Positions 53,274 through 63,039 of a stretch of DNA of 64,000 nt are shown here, one piece after another. The stretch's first letter is position 1. Every line of letters starts with the position of its first letter. The stretch is from Synechococcus sp. JA-3-3Ab (GTDB taxonomy: Bacteria > Cyanobacteriota > Cyanobacteriia > Thermostichales > Thermostichaceae), in contig NC_007775.1 of assembly GCF_000013205.1 (NCBI RefSeq), forward strand, positions 992,001-1,056,000, written 5' to 3'. The position numbers were made by a program, and so were the translations under genes. The notes beneath the pieces were generated by a model. That model made no database searches and had not been told where the DNA came from. It was given only the letters and a program-made list of their open reading frames with translations.

Positions 53274-53717
53274 CGCCTGTTGCTCTCCTGTCAAGCTGAG
53301 GGGTGCCGTAACGAACCCGGCCACTGTCAAGTCAAAAGCTTGCCTCGTCGCATAAGCGGTTTGTCCGTCCTGACATGGGTGAAGCCATCGCCGCCGGACT
53401 CTCCAGTTGCCCTGTCCGGCTGTTTCTGAGACTTGCAAGCAGATGCTTGTATGTATCTTAACTCTTCTTCACGTCTTCTTCCCCACAAAGGCGAAGGTAC
53501 GGGTATCTTCACCATTGGTCGGCTACCCCTCAGCCAAAGCCGGCAGTTTCCGCGCGGCAAAGAGTCGGCGAGCTTCTCTATGAGTTCTATCTGTAGCTTC
53601 TATCCCTGGCTGGGGACATACTCCCGCTACAATGAGCACAGGCAAGGGATCCGTTCGGCCTAGGCGGGCTGGCCTGGGGATTCTTTTGCTAACCCTGAAA
53701 ACGACGGAGTTATTGCC
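53274..53717. other. Divergent intergenic region
   Basis: About 440 bp separate msrB from ndhN. A TACAAT at 53628-53633 could be a -10 box for ndhN. I see no RNA gene and no reliable coding frame. Confidence 0.4.
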
Positions 53718-54161
53718 ATGTTGCTGGTCGGCTCAGGCGCCAAGTTTGTGCAGCAGCTCGAGCAGTGTGGGGCTCTGGCCATCTTTGTTACCCCAGAAGG
53801 GGGATCGGAAGGGCACTACCTGCGGCGGCTGCGCGGAGCTGGCTACGAGGTAGTCACCCTTTCCAGCAAGGGGATTGGGGATCTGGCCAGTTATCTGACG
53901 TCCAGCCATGGGGTGCGGCCTGCCACGCTGGGCAAATCGCAGCGGCGCACCTATTTCTACCCCTCGTTGATCGAGCAGTACCGCGCCACCTTGCCCCCAA
54001 AGGCCAAGGGATTGGTGTTTTGGTTTTACGAGGGGCATGTGCTCAGCCGGCAAGAGCTCTCCTACCTGGTGAAGCTGAGCCAAGAAGATAAGGGCGTGAA
54101 ATTTGTGGTGGAGCTGGGTCGAGAGCGGTCAATTCGGTGGCAACCTCTGCAGAGTGCCTGA
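53718..54161 (+). CDS. ndhN: NAD(P)H-quinone oxidoreductase subunit N
   Basis: The 147-residue protein matches the NdhN subunit: MLLVGSGAKFVQQLEQCGAL, AIFVTPEGGSEGHYLRRLRG, then LVFWFYEGHVLSRQELSYL. NdhN is an oxygenic-phototroph-specific subunit of the NDH-1 complex in the thylakoid membrane that takes part in cyclic electron flow and respiration. It lies just upstream of ldpA, in the same direction. Confidence 0.93.
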   Translation: MLLVGSGAKFVQQLEQCGALAIFVTPEGGSEGHYLRRLRGAGYEVVTLSSKGIGDLASYLTSSHGVRPATLGKSQRRTYFYPSLIEQYRATLPPKAKGLVFWFYEGHVLSRQELSYLVKLSQEDKGVKFVVELGRERSIRWQPLQSA

Positions 54162-54249
54162 GGATCTGTTCAGATTCCTCGAAAATTCTTTGCTACCATC
54201 TCAAGTAGGCGGCCTGCAGCCCAGACTCTCATCTTGCCGGTGGCCTTCC

Positions 54250-55260
54250 GTGCCTGTGACCTTGCCGAACGTCTCGCTGCAACAGGGTACTTGGTTTAAG
54301 CTGATCTGCGGCGCAAGTTTCCACCACTTGCCGTCGATTCGAGAGTTAGCTTTCCTCTACACGCTTGCCGGTGCCGATTGCATTGACGTCGCCGCTGACC
54401 CAGCCATTGTGCAAGCTGCCCAAGAAGGGATCCGGCGGGCCCAGGCAGAAGATCCCCAGGTGGGGTCCCCCTGGTTGATGGTCAGCGTCAACGACGGCGA
54501 AGATGTGCATTTTCGCAAGGCGGTGCTGACGGATCCCGTCTGTCCTGCCGACTGTCCGCAGCCCTGCCTAGCCGTTTGTCCGCCCCACGCCCTGATCCGG
54601 GCAGGCACTTCCACCCAGGTTCACATCCGGGCAGAGCTCTGTTACGGCTGTGGCCGCTGTGAGCCGGTGTGTCCCCACCAACGCATCGCCACCCAAGGCT
54701 ATCAGGTTGCGGCGGCGGAGATCCTGCCGTCCTTGCTAGAGCTGGGGGTTGAGGCGGTGGAAATCCACACCCGTATCGGTCGACAGAGCCAATTCGCGCA
54801 ATTGTGGGGATCCCTAAAGCCCTGGCTGCGGTGGCTGCGGGCCGTCTCGATCAGCTTTAACGATGGTCCCGGCCTCGAGGTCTATTTGCGGGATTTGCTG
54901 GCCTTGATGGATCCCTTGCCGGAGGTGTTGATCTGGCAGGTGGACGGTCGGCCTATGAGCGGGGATCTTGGAGCTGGCGCCGGCAAGGCCACTCTGAAGT
55001 TGGCCCGAAAGGTGTTGAGCATGGGGTTGCCCGGCTATGTGCAGTTGGCAGGAGGAACCAATGGGCAAACGGTGTCGCTGCTGGATCCCCGTTGGCCGGT
55101 GGCGGGGGTGGCCTTCGGCAGCTATGCGCGACAGTTGGTGGCCACCTACTTGGAGGGGGGGCCTGGATTGGCAGGTGGGATCCCAGTGGCCAAGCAGTTG
55201 GTGCAGCAAGTGAAGCAACGAGCGGTGGCCCCCAGACAAACCTGTTTTTCCAGTGTTTAA
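54250..55260 (+). CDS. ldpA: LdpA-like iron-sulfur protein
   Basis: The protein of about 336 residues has FKLICGASFHHLPSIRELAF, the TLAGADCIDVAADPAIV stretch, and two iron-sulfur cysteine clusters: CPADCPQPCLAVCPP and the ferredoxin-like CYGCGRCEPVCPH. The C-terminal part (LIWQVDGRPMSGDLGAGAGK) is also conserved. LdpA carries redox information to the circadian clock and the light-dependent period response in Synechococcus elongatus. The start is not certain: GTG 54250 or 54256 are the best candidates after the ndhN stop. Confidence 0.88.
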   Translation: MPVTLPNVSLQQGTWFKLICGASFHHLPSIRELAFLYTLAGADCIDVAADPAIVQAAQEGIRRAQAEDPQVGSPWLMVSVNDGEDVHFRKAVLTDPVCPADCPQPCLAVCPPHALIRAGTSTQVHIRAELCYGCGRCEPVCPHQRIATQGYQVAAAEILPSLLELGVEAVEIHTRIGRQSQFAQLWGSLKPWLRWLRAVSISFNDGPGLEVYLRDLLALMDPLPEVLIWQVDGRPMSGDLGAGAGKATLKLARKVLSMGLPGYVQLAGGTNGQTVSLLDPRWPVAGVAFGSYARQLVATYLEGGPGLAGGIPVAKQLVQQVKQRAVAPRQTCFSSV

Positions 55261-55275
55261 CAACGTTGCCCGACC

Positions 55276-57177
55276 ATGAGTTTCTTAGTACAGCCCTTCA
55301 ACCCGTCGGCGGATCGGGAAGGTGCTCCGCACCGCTCCAGCGAACGCACCTCTTTTCCCGGGCAAGTCCTCTACAACGACGATTTGGGCAAGCTGCTGGA
55401 CGTTCTGCCCGCCTCCATCCGCCAGCGCCTGGAGCAGCATCCCCAGTTGGATCGGCTGGTAGAGGTGGTGCTGGATTTGGGCCGCCGCCCGGAAGCCCGC
55501 TTCCCCGGCTTTGCCGATTACCTCTCGGAGGAGGTGGTCACCCGCGCCGACCTGGATCTGGTCATCAGCCAAGTGGGAGAGTTTAGCGGCGACAACCGCG
55601 CCGGCATTGCCTCAACTCTGCACCGGATCAGCGCCATTCGCAACCGCCAGGGCACGATCATCGGCCTCACCTGTCGGGTAGGGCGTTGCGTTATCGGCGT
55701 CATCAGCATGATCCGCGATTTGGTGGAGCAGGGCCGCTCGATGCTGTTGCTGGGCCGCCCAGGGGTGGGCAAAACCACCGCCCTACGGGAAATTGCCCGC
55801 GTGCTGGCGGACGAGCTGCACAAACGGGTCATCATCATCGATACCTCCAACGAAATTGCCGGCGATGGCGACGTGCCCCACCCAGGGATTGGCCGGGCCA
55901 GGCGCATGCAGGTGGCCAGCCCGGAGCTGCAGCACAAGGTGATGATCGAGGCGGTGGAAAATCACATGCCGGAAGTGGTGGTGATCGACGAGATCGGCAC
56001 CGAGTTGGAGGCTCTGGCCTCCCGCACCATCGCCGAACGGGGGGTGCAACTGGTGGCCACTGCCCACGGCAACCGCATCGACAACCTGATCAAAAACCCC
56101 ACCCTCTCCGACCTAATTGGCGGGATCCAGTCGGTCACGCTCGGAGACGAAGAGGCGCGGCGGCGGGGCTGCCAGAAGAGCGTCTTGGAGCGGAAGGCCC
56201 CCCCCACGTTTGAGATTGCGGTGGAGATGCTGGAGCGGGATCGCTGGGTCATCCACGAAGATGTGGCGGCCACTGTGGATCGCCTCCTGCGCAACCGCGA
56301 GCCGCTGGTGCAACTGCGCAGCCTGGACGAACGCGGCCAAGTGGTGATCGAGCGCCCCACCCTGTCTGGGCCCCAGTGGCCCCCCCCTGCCGGCAGCACC
56401 CTGTCCCCAACACGGGAGCGGGGGGGATGGCGCCGTTCTGGGCGGATGGAAGCTCTGCCCCTAGAACCAAGTGAAACTCGTCTGCGCCAGCCCGGCGAAT
56501 CTGGCTCGCCTTCGGCCAAGGGGGAGGAATCTGTCCCGCCAGCAGCAGCGGGATCCCGTGCTGAGCCTCAAGTTATGGCCAGCCCCAAGGCAGAGTCCAG
56601 GGCTGAGGCGGAAGAGGATGCCGACTGGGAGGAACCTGCTGCGGCTGCCCTGGCAGAACGGCAACGGGATCTGGATGGGCCGCTGAGGATCTATCCCTAC
56701 GGGGTTAGCCGCTTCCATCTGGAGCAGGTGATCCAGACTTTGAAGCTGTCGGCGGATGTCACCAAAGATCTGGATGAGGCAGATATTGTTTTGGCTTTGC
56801 GATCCCAGGTGCGCAGCCGCTCCAAGATCCAGCAACTGGCCCACGCCCGCCAAATCCCGATTCACACCGTCAAGGCCAATACCCTGATCGCCCTTGCCCG
56901 CGCCCTGCGTCACATCCTCAACATCGAAAGCGAGGACGGCTCCGATTCCGACCTAGAGCTGTTCATTCGGGCCAGCTCGGGCGACGAAACGGAAGCCTTG
57001 GAGGAGGCCCGGCTGGCGGTAGAGCAGATCGTCATTCCCAAGTCCCAGCCGGTGGAATTGCTGCCCCGCTCCCCTCTGATCCGCAAGCTGCAGCACCAGC
57101 TAGTGGAGCACTATCACCTGCGGGCCCAGAGCTTCGGCGAAGAGCCCAACCGCCGCCTGCGCATCTATCCCAACTAG
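55276..57177 (+). CDS. ycf45: Ycf45-type AAA ATPase with a C-terminal R3H-like nucleic-acid-binding region
   Basis: The protein has 633 residues. The SpoIIIAA/Ycf45 ATPase (about 35-330) has Walker [41 protein letters not shown], Walker [17 protein letters not shown] and [21 protein letters not shown] variable Pro/Glu-rich linker (about 370-460) leads to a C-terminal module (about 465-633; [40 protein letters not shown], an R3H-like end [20 protein letters not shown]). The role is unknown; a DNA/RNA-directed ATPase is likely. Residues 15-24 ([10 protein letters not shown]) are encoded by a small dispersed repeat. It starts 15 bp after ldpA. Confidence 0.88.
   Translation: MSFLVQPFNPSADREGAPHRSSERTSFPGQVLYNDDLGKLLDVLPASIRQRLEQHPQLDRLVEVVLDLGRRPEARFPGFADYLSEEVVTRADLDLVISQVGEFSGDNRAGIASTLHRISAIRNRQGTIIGLTCRVGRCVIGVISMIRDLVEQGRSMLLLGRPGVGKTTALREIARVLADELHKRVIIIDTSNEIAGDGDVPHPGIGRARRMQVASPELQHKVMIEAVENHMPEVVVIDEIGTELEALASRTIAERGVQLVATAHGNRIDNLIKNPTLSDLIGGIQSVTLGDEEARRRGCQKSVLERKAPPTFEIAVEMLERDRWVIHEDVAATVDRLLRNREPLVQLRSLDERGQVVIERPTLSGPQWPPPAGSTLSPTRERGGWRRSGRMEALPLEPSETRLRQPGESGSPSAKGEESVPPAAAGSRAEPQVMASPKAESRAEAEEDADWEEPAAAALAERQRDLDGPLRIYPYGVSRFHLEQVIQTLKLSADVTKDLDEADIVLALRSQVRSRSKIQQLAHARQIPIHTVKANTLIALARALRHILNIESEDGSDSDLELFIRASSGDETEALEEARLAVEQIVIPKSQPVELLPRSPLIRKLQHQLVEHYHLRAQSFGEEPNRRLRIYPN
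55321..55350 (+). repeat. Member of the small dispersed repeat family inside a coding region
   Basis: GGTGCTCCGCACCGCTCCAG and the following CGAACGCACC form an imperfect inverted repeat (GGTGC..GCACC). It contributes ten codons in frame to the variable N terminus of the Ycf45-type protein, where an insertion would be tolerated. Confidence 0.5.
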
Positions 57178-57193
57178 CTCCAGCCAGGGTTCC

Positions 57194-58144
57194 TCAGGCC
57201 AGCAGGGATCCGGCGATCATCCCTGCCAAGAGAATGAAGCCCTGGAGGACGTTTTGGCCGAAGATGGCCATGTAGAGAGTGGGAGGGGGATTGACCTGGT
57301 GAAGCTGCCAGGTTTGCCGGCCCCAGAGAGCGGCGGCAACTGCCAGGCTAAGGAAATAGACCGCGTGCAACTGCAGGCTGATCCCCACCCCCAAGAGGGC
57401 AAGGGCGGCGCCCAAGAAAAACAGCCCCACCGCCGTTGGGGTTTGTCTCCCAAAAAAGCGGGCGCTGGAGTGGATCCCGGCCCGTTCGTCGTCCTCTCGA
57501 TCCGATAGAGCATAGACCGTATCGAACCCCAACGTCCACAACACCGTGGCCAGCCACAGCCAGCCCAGCCCCTCCTCCCACAGGGGTGTGTGGGGATCTT
57601 GGCCGCTCACCGCTGTCCAACTGATGAGCACGGCAAATCCCCAGGCCAGGGCTAGCACCAGTTGGGGCACGGGAAACACCCGCTTAGCCCCCGGATAGAG
57701 CAGGATCACCGGCACTGCCGCCACGCAGAGGGCAAAGCTGACCGGGTTGAGAAAAAGCGCCAGCCCCGCCGCACAGGCCAAGGTCAGCAGCGCCATCACG
57801 ATGCCGACGGCAACGGTCAGTTCGCGGCTGGCCAAGGGGCGGTTGCGGGTGCGCTCCACCAAGGGATCCAAATCCCGATCCCAGAGGTCGTTGATCACAC
57901 AGCCCGCCCCGCTGGTGGCCAAGCTGCCCAAAATCAGGATCCCCACCAGCGGCCAAGGCGGCGTTCCCCGTCCGGCCAGAAAAGCCCCCCACAAAGCCGG
58001 GATCATCAGGATCAGCCGCCCTGCCGGCTTATGCCAGCGCAACAGCCGTAAAATCGCTCCGCCAGTGGCCCAGAGTGCAGAAGGAGAGGCAGACATAGCC
58101 AGGTCGAAAGAGGGCCAGTTGCCGAGAGGAATGGAGCTCCGCAC
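57194..58144 (-). CDS. ubiA: 4-hydroxybenzoate polyprenyltransferase, UbiA family
   Basis: The 316-residue membrane protein has about eight or nine helices and the two Asp-rich Mg-prenyl diphosphate motifs: NDLWDRDLDPLVERTRNRPL and SDREDDERAGIHS. In cyanobacteria this enzyme attaches the solanesyl-type chain in plastoquinone synthesis. An ATG at 58096 (MSASPSALWATGG) could be the real start; the first 16 residues are not family-like. Confidence 0.92.
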   Translation of the reverse strand: MRSSIPLGNWPSFDLAMSASPSALWATGGAILRLLRWHKPAGRLILMIPALWGAFLAGRGTPPWPLVGILILGSLATSGAGCVINDLWDRDLDPLVERTRNRPLASRELTVAVGIVMALLTLACAAGLALFLNPVSFALCVAAVPVILLYPGAKRVFPVPQLVLALAWGFAVLISWTAVSGQDPHTPLWEEGLGWLWLATVLWTLGFDTVYALSDREDDERAGIHSSARFFGRQTPTAVGLFFLGAALALLGVGISLQLHAVYFLSLAVAAALWGRQTWQLHQVNPPPTLYMAIFGQNVLQGFILLAGMIAGSLLA

Positions 58145-58326
58145 CGATCTTAAATCATCCTAAACTGGCCCGCCCTGGAACCCTTGTCGTCCCCCTCGCC
58201 GTCTCTACTTTTTGGCCAGCATTTGGCTCCTCTTTTCCCACTATTGGCCAGCCTGAGAAGTTTGATATCCTAGCGGGGGGCTGCTGTTGAGGGTGATGAA
58301 CTTTGCTGCTTTTCCCCTGTGAGGCC

Positions 58327-58350
58327 GTTCGCGCAAGCGAGACGGAGTCT
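58327..58350 (+). repeat. 24-nt dispersed repeat just before a start codon
   Basis: GTTCGCGCAAGCGAGACGGA plus GTCT differs at a few bases from the repeat at 61899 and, reversed, from that at 4322. It ends three bases before ATG 58354, where a Shine-Dalgarno sequence would be expected, so it may lower or change translation of the response regulator. Confidence 0.65.
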
Positions 58351-58353
58351 GCC

Positions 58354-59103
58354 ATGCAAGCAACCCTTTCCATGACCAGTCAACTTCCCGAAGTTCAAGT
58401 CAAGGAAGCTCCTCCCCTTCTGGAGACTCTGCTGGTGGTGGACGATGAGGATGCAATCCGAGAAACCGTTGCCGTTGCTCTCGAAGAACAGGGATACCAA
58501 GTTTTGCAGGCCGCCGATGGTCGACAAGCGCTGGAGCTGGTTCACACGGCCGAACGGCTGGATTTGATGATCTTGGATTTGATGCTGCCCGGCTTGAACG
58601 GCTTGGATCTGTGCCGGCTGTTGCGCCGGGAGGGCAACACCATCCCCATCCTGATGCTGACGGCCAAAAGCAGCGAGACCGACCGGGTGGTGGGCCTGGA
58701 GCTGGGAGCCGACGACTACCTGACCAAGCCCTTCGGCATGCGGGAGCTGATCGCCCGCTGTCGCTCCGTGTTGCGCCGTCGGCAGCAGTCCCACGCCAGC
58801 GAGGCCACGGTGCTCCGCTACGGGGATATTTGCATGTTTACCCAAGAGTGTCGCGTCTTGGTGCGGGGAGTGGAGGTGAGTTTCTCGCCTAAGGAGTTCC
58901 GCCTGCTGGAGCTGTTTATGTCCAACCCTCGCCGCGTCTGGACGCGGGAACAGCTCTTGGAGCGCATCTGGGGATCCGACTTCATGGGCGACAGCAAAAC
59001 GGTGGACGTCCACATCCGCTGGCTGCGGGAAAAGTTGGAGCTGGATCCCAGCAACCCAGAGTATTTGGTGACGGTGCGCGGCTTCGGCTATCGCTTTGGC
59101 TAG
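58354..59103 (+). CDS. OmpR/PhoB-family response regulator
   Basis: The 249-residue protein has an unstructured N terminus of about 25 residues, then a receiver domain with LLVVDDEDAI, phosphoacceptor Asp75 (MILDLMLPG), ILMLTAKS and the Lys of YLTKPFG. A C-terminal winged helix follows (FSPKEFRLLELFMSNPRRVW, TREQLLERIWGSDFMGDSKT, VDVHIRWLREKLE). It should bind direct repeats of DNA on phosphorylation. No sensor kinase is adjacent. ATG 58354 is chosen because the upstream codons fall in the small repeat. Its last base is shared with the convergent gene. Confidence 0.92.
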   Translation: MQATLSMTSQLPEVQVKEAPPLLETLLVVDDEDAIRETVAVALEEQGYQVLQAADGRQALELVHTAERLDLMILDLMLPGLNGLDLCRLLRREGNTIPILMLTAKSSETDRVVGLELGADDYLTKPFGMRELIARCRSVLRRRQQSHASEATVLRYGDICMFTQECRVLVRGVEVSFSPKEFRLLELFMSNPRRVWTREQLLERIWGSDFMGDSKTVDVHIRWLREKLELDPSNPEYLVTVRGFGYRFG

Positions 59104-60437
59104 GGTTGGGAACTCCTCTCACGCCAGCGGCGGGCAAAAGAGAGGGCTTCGGCGCGGGTTTGGATCTGCCCCGCGGCCTGCGCCTCCTGTAGAGCCTGCA
59201 GCAACTGGCCCACCCAGGGTCCGGGTTTAGCACCCAAGCTGTGCAGCAGGTCGTTCCCATCCAGCAGGGGCACCAAATGGGCCAGGGGATCCTGGGGATC
59301 TTCGTAGCGCCGGAGCCAGGATTCTATCTCTCGGGGGCTGCTGCCGGTGGCTGCTGCCAGCAGGGCCAGGCCGCCGAAGAGGGATCCCGCCTGGTGATAG
59401 AGCCGCCACTGTTGTCCGGGAGTGGGGGAATGGGTCAGAAGCGTTTGCAACAGGGGTAGAAGCTGGTGCAGCTTCTGGATGGCCCGCATCTCGGCGCGGC
59501 TAAAGCGCAGCCGTTCCAGCTCGGCTTCCACCGTCTCGGCAGGGGTGCCCGCCGGATCCCACAGCAGGGCTGCCAACACCGTTGCCAACAGGCCGCCGCG
59601 CCGATCCGCCAAAGGCTGGGCCAGCTCCGCCAGAGTGCGGGGATACTGAAGCTGCCAGATCTCGGCCCATTGCCACACCGCTTGGGCCTGGGCAAAGCCG
59701 GGGCTCTGGGGCGCTAGGCGGGGCAGCCAAGCCGCTAGCAGACCTGCCGCCACCGCTGCCTGCAGGTGGGCCAAGCCGGGGATCCCCGTCTCCAACAAGG
59801 TCACCACCTCGGCCCGCACCCGCTCTGCCGCCACCCTGGCCAAAAGGGGGGCCCGCTGACGAATCGCCTCTGCCGTGGCCGGATCCAGCGCAAACCCCAG
59901 TTGAGCTGCCTGGCGATAGGCCCGCAACAGCCGCACCGGATCGGCACTGAGGTTGTCGGGGTGAACCATGCGCAGACACCTCTGCTCAATGTCTGCCCGC
60001 CCCCCCGTGGGATCCAACAGGTGCCCCTCCTGCAGTTCCAGAGCCAGGGCATTGCAGGTGAAGTCCCGCTGCCGCAGATCTGCCTCCGGGGTGGGGCCCA
60101 CCTGCAGGGCCGCGTCCACCGTCGCCGCTGTGGGGGTGGAAGCCCCTCCTTGGCCCAGCACGATGCGGGCAATCTGTCGCTCCGCATCCAGCACCACAAA
60201 GCCGGCCTTCAGCCGCCGCGCCACCCCCGCCGCCCACCCCACGGGATCCGCCGGACACATTAAATCCAGATCCACCGGCCCCTTGGAGTCTCCAGCCTGG
60301 CCCCGCAGCCAAGCCAGATAGGCATCCCGCAGGGATCCCCCCACCCAGTAGCTCCCCTGGGGCAGCCACTCTTTGGGAAAGGGCAGCCGTTGGCGGAAAT
60401 AGGTCAGCAGCCACTTGCTCAGCAGGGCTTCGCTCAT
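59100..60437 (-). CDS. CCA tRNA nucleotidyltransferase / poly(A) polymerase family protein
   Basis: The 445-residue class II nucleotidyltransferase has the head-domain motifs WVGGSLRDAYLAWL, VDLDLMCPADP with the catalytic DxD, and LRQRDFTCNALALEL. The nucleotide-recognition neck follows (DPVRLLRAYRQAAQLGF), then helical body and tail domains. It adds or repairs the CCA end of tRNA, which fits the two tRNAs here that lack an encoded CCA; some bacteria split A- and CC-adding activity between paralogues. Its stop codon shares CTAG with the convergent response regulator. Confidence 0.9.
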   Translation of the reverse strand: MSEALLSKWLLTYFRQRLPFPKEWLPQGSYWVGGSLRDAYLAWLRGQAGDSKGPVDLDLMCPADPVGWAAGVARRLKAGFVVLDAERQIARIVLGQGGASTPTAATVDAALQVGPTPEADLRQRDFTCNALALELQEGHLLDPTGGRADIEQRCLRMVHPDNLSADPVRLLRAYRQAAQLGFALDPATAEAIRQRAPLLARVAAERVRAEVVTLLETGIPGLAHLQAAVAAGLLAAWLPRLAPQSPGFAQAQAVWQWAEIWQLQYPRTLAELAQPLADRRGGLLATVLAALLWDPAGTPAETVEAELERLRFSRAEMRAIQKLHQLLPLLQTLLTHSPTPGQQWRLYHQAGSLFGGLALLAAATGSSPREIESWLRRYEDPQDPLAHLVPLLDGNDLLHSLGAKPGPWVGQLLQALQEAQAAGQIQTRAEALSFARRWRERSSQP

Positions 60438-60606
60438 CGATGTGCACAGGGGGGAGACTTCGATGATCTAAAAGGCTAGGATCCCCAGAGCGCAAGCAAC
60501 CAGACAGGCCGTACCCTCACCTGACCGCTGCGCAAAAACAAGCGATTGCTTTTGGGGATTTGACCCTCGCTTGCCCAGGCCCGCTCGCGGCCTGGATCCC
60601 TTTTAG

Positions 60607-61632
60607 CTATCGCTCCAGCAGCGAGCCGCCCACCGCCGCCGGTACAAAAGCAGGTGCTGAAGTGAGCAGATGGGGCCGCACCAACGCCACCAGCCCGGCA
60701 ATAAACAGCGGGTCGGCATTCAACGCGGGCACGCGGCGAAACTCGCGGATCCCAGCCTGGTGGGCCAGCTCCCGATACTCGATGTCGATCTCCTGCAGGG
60801 TTTCGATGTGCTCCGACACAAAGCTAATCGGCACCACCAGCAGTTGCCTGACCCCGCACGCTCCCAGCTCTGGGATCACCGTCTCGGTATAGGGCTGCAG
60901 CCAGCGCACCGAGCCCACCCGGCTCTGATAGGAGAGGGTGTGGCGATTGGGGCGCCCAACTTCCCGCCAGATGAGCTGGACGCAGGCCTCCATCTCCTGC
61001 TGGTAGGGATCCCCGGCCTGGGTGACATAGCTTTCGGGAATGCCGTGGGCGCTAAAGAGCACATGCACCCCTGCCGGATCCTCGAAGGCATCCAACTGCT
61101 CCCGGATGGCCCTAGCCATGGCCTGGACATACTGGGGCTGGTCGTACCAAGAGCAGATCTGGCGGCGCTCGATGCGGGCCAGCTCCGGGTCTTCGGCCCA
61201 GAGGCGATCCAGGAGTTTGAAGCTGGAGCCGGTGGTGCTGATGGAGTACTGCGGGTAGAGCGGCAGCACCACCAGGCGGGTGATCCCATCCGACTTGATC
61301 TGCTGCACCACCGACTCGATCAGCGGGTGCCAATAGCGCATGGCCACATACACCGGCACGTCGTAGCCCGCCGCCACCAGTTGAGCCTGCAACGCTTGTG
61401 CCTGGGCGGCGGTGATGCGCCGCAAAGGGGATCCCCCCCCGATGGCCGCGTAGTTGCGCCGGGATTTGGGCGCCCGCAGCGTGGAGATGGCCCAGGCAAA
61501 AGCCCTCTGCAAAAAGGGAAAGGGCAGGCGGATCAGCTCGGGATCGGCAAAGAGGTTGTAGAGAAAGGGCTGCACATCAGCCTGGGTCTCTGGCCCCCCC
61601 AAGTTCAGCAGGAGCACGCCGCTTTTGGACAT
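60607..61632 (-). CDS. hemH: Ferrochelatase
   Basis: The 341-residue protein has the HemH motifs [32 protein letters not shown], the metal/porphyrin His in [13 protein letters not shown], and the Glu-containing [20 protein letters not shown]. It inserts ferrous iron into protoporphyrin IX, the last step of haem synthesis. Many cyanobacterial enzymes carry a C-terminal chlorophyll-binding-like (CAB) helix. Here the protein ends at SLLER without it. Confidence 0.95.
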   Translation of the reverse strand: MSKSGVLLLNLGGPETQADVQPFLYNLFADPELIRLPFPFLQRAFAWAISTLRAPKSRRNYAAIGGGSPLRRITAAQAQALQAQLVAAGYDVPVYVAMRYWHPLIESVVQQIKSDGITRLVVLPLYPQYSISTTGSSFKLLDRLWAEDPELARIERRQICSWYDQPQYVQAMARAIREQLDAFEDPAGVHVLFSAHGIPESYVTQAGDPYQQEMEACVQLIWREVGRPNRHTLSYQSRVGSVRWLQPYTETVIPELGACGVRQLLVVPISFVSEHIETLQEIDIEYRELAHQAGIREFRRVPALNADPLFIAGLVALVRPHLLTSAPAFVPAAVGGSLLER

Positions 61633-61898
61633 GACAAACCCAATGACCTTCCTTATCCACTGTAGGAGGTCTTGCCCCCCAGCGGGGAAGGGGCATTAAG
61701 TTTTCTTGCAACCTTTCTCAGCTTTCTCTCGGCCCCCATCCTTAGCCAGGGATCCCCCCTCCTCCCCTACTGCTCCGCCCGGTGTCAGCTAGAAACCGCA
61801 GGAGCCCCGCGCTCTGGCGCAGCCAAGCGTCGGGAGGAATGCGGTCTGTTGATGTATAGTGACAGCATGACCCAAGTCTTGACTATTTCCTGCGAACT

Positions 61899-61922
61899 GT
61901 TCGCGCTAGCGGGACGGAGTCC
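61899..61922 (+). repeat. 24-nt dispersed repeat inside the tnpB remnant
   Basis: GTTCGCGCTAGCGGGACGGA plus GTCC replaces part of the N-terminal codons present in the intact tnpB. It is close to the reverse complement of the 24-bp insert at 4322. It contributes to the first frameshift. Confidence 0.75.
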
Positions 61923-62925
61923 TATCGGAGTCGCAAGCCGCCAAGTTAGATGCGACGCTGGACGCCTTTGTGCAGGCCTTGAACTGGGTCAACCAAAACA
62001 CGCCGGAGAAGATCCTCAACGCCCTTAAGCTCCAATCTCTGGGTTACCGCGACATCCGTGCCCGCTTTGGCCTATCCAGCAACCTGGCACAACAGGTATG
62101 CAGACGGGTGGTATCTGCCCGCAAGACTGCCAGCCAGAAAAAACCGTCCGGTCAAAGCCTTCAAGGCGGGCTTCGTGACCTACGCTGCCCGCATCTTCTC
62201 CTTCCGAGCGAAAGACTGGACAGTATCGCTCACCACCGTTGAGGGGCGGGAACGGTTGGAGCTGTCCATCGGCAACTATCAACGAGGGATGCTGGCCGGC
62301 ACCAATCCCCAATCGGCCACCTTGTCAAACGCAAAGAGGGTTCTTACTACGATTTGTGTGGAAACGCAACCGCCGGAGCTGCAAACCGCAGCTAAGGCGA
62401 TTGGGGTGGACTTGGGGAGGAGAGATATTGCCCATACCTCAGAGGGAGATCCCTGGAATGGACAGCCGTTGATCCTGGTTGCGAGCGGTGCTCCCATGCA
62501 AAGCCAGTCAGGGCACAAGGTCTAGTCGGCGTAGATGCCGCCAACTCTTGCAACAGCTGTCTGGTCAGGAGAGACGCTTGCAAACCTGGGTCAATCCCTG
62601 CATCTGCAAGGCTATTGTTTCCAGGGCAAAGGCGACCAATAGCACGATTGCCTTGGAAGACCTAACTGGAATCGGAGAGCGTGTCAACCAACCGCCACGG
62701 AGCAAAACGGAGCGTCGGCGGTCGAATAGTTGGGCGTTCTACCAGCTGAGGCAGTTTGTGCACTACAAGGCGCTGCGGGCCGGGGTCACGGTTGTGGTGG
62801 TGCCGCCTGCCTATACCTCGCAGATTTGCCACCAGTGCCTGTGGATCGGGCAACGGGAAGGGAAACGCTTCCGTTGTGTCAACCCGGCTTGCAGTTGGGA
62901 AGGGGATGCAGACTACAACGCAGCA

Positions 62926-62949
62926 TTAGCGTCAGCGAAGCGTAGCGCC
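62926..62949 (+). repeat. 24-bp in-frame insertion in the tnpB remnant
   Basis: Against the intact tnpB, eight extra codons (LASAKRSA) stand between DADYNAA and YVIALLG. Their sequence, TTAGCGTCAGCGAAGCGTAG plus CGCC, is of the AGCG-rich small-repeat style. Its length equals the excess in the inverted repeat at 4322. Confidence 0.75.
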
Positions 62950-63000
62950 TATGTCATTGCATTATTGGGGGCTGCTGTAAACCGGCCACCCTACATCCCC

Positions 63001-63024
63001 CTGCCCCCCGTATACGGGGGGCAG
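63001..63024. repeat. Perfect 24-bp palindrome in the right end of the decayed TnpB element
   Basis: CTGCCCCCC, GTATAC, GGGGGGCAG is a perfect palindrome. It lies in the right-end region where the guide RNA would be encoded. The intact copy has a different hairpin sequence (CCGCTTTAGCGG) at this place. Confidence 0.75.
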
Positions 63025-63039
63025 TCGGAGCCGGGTAGT

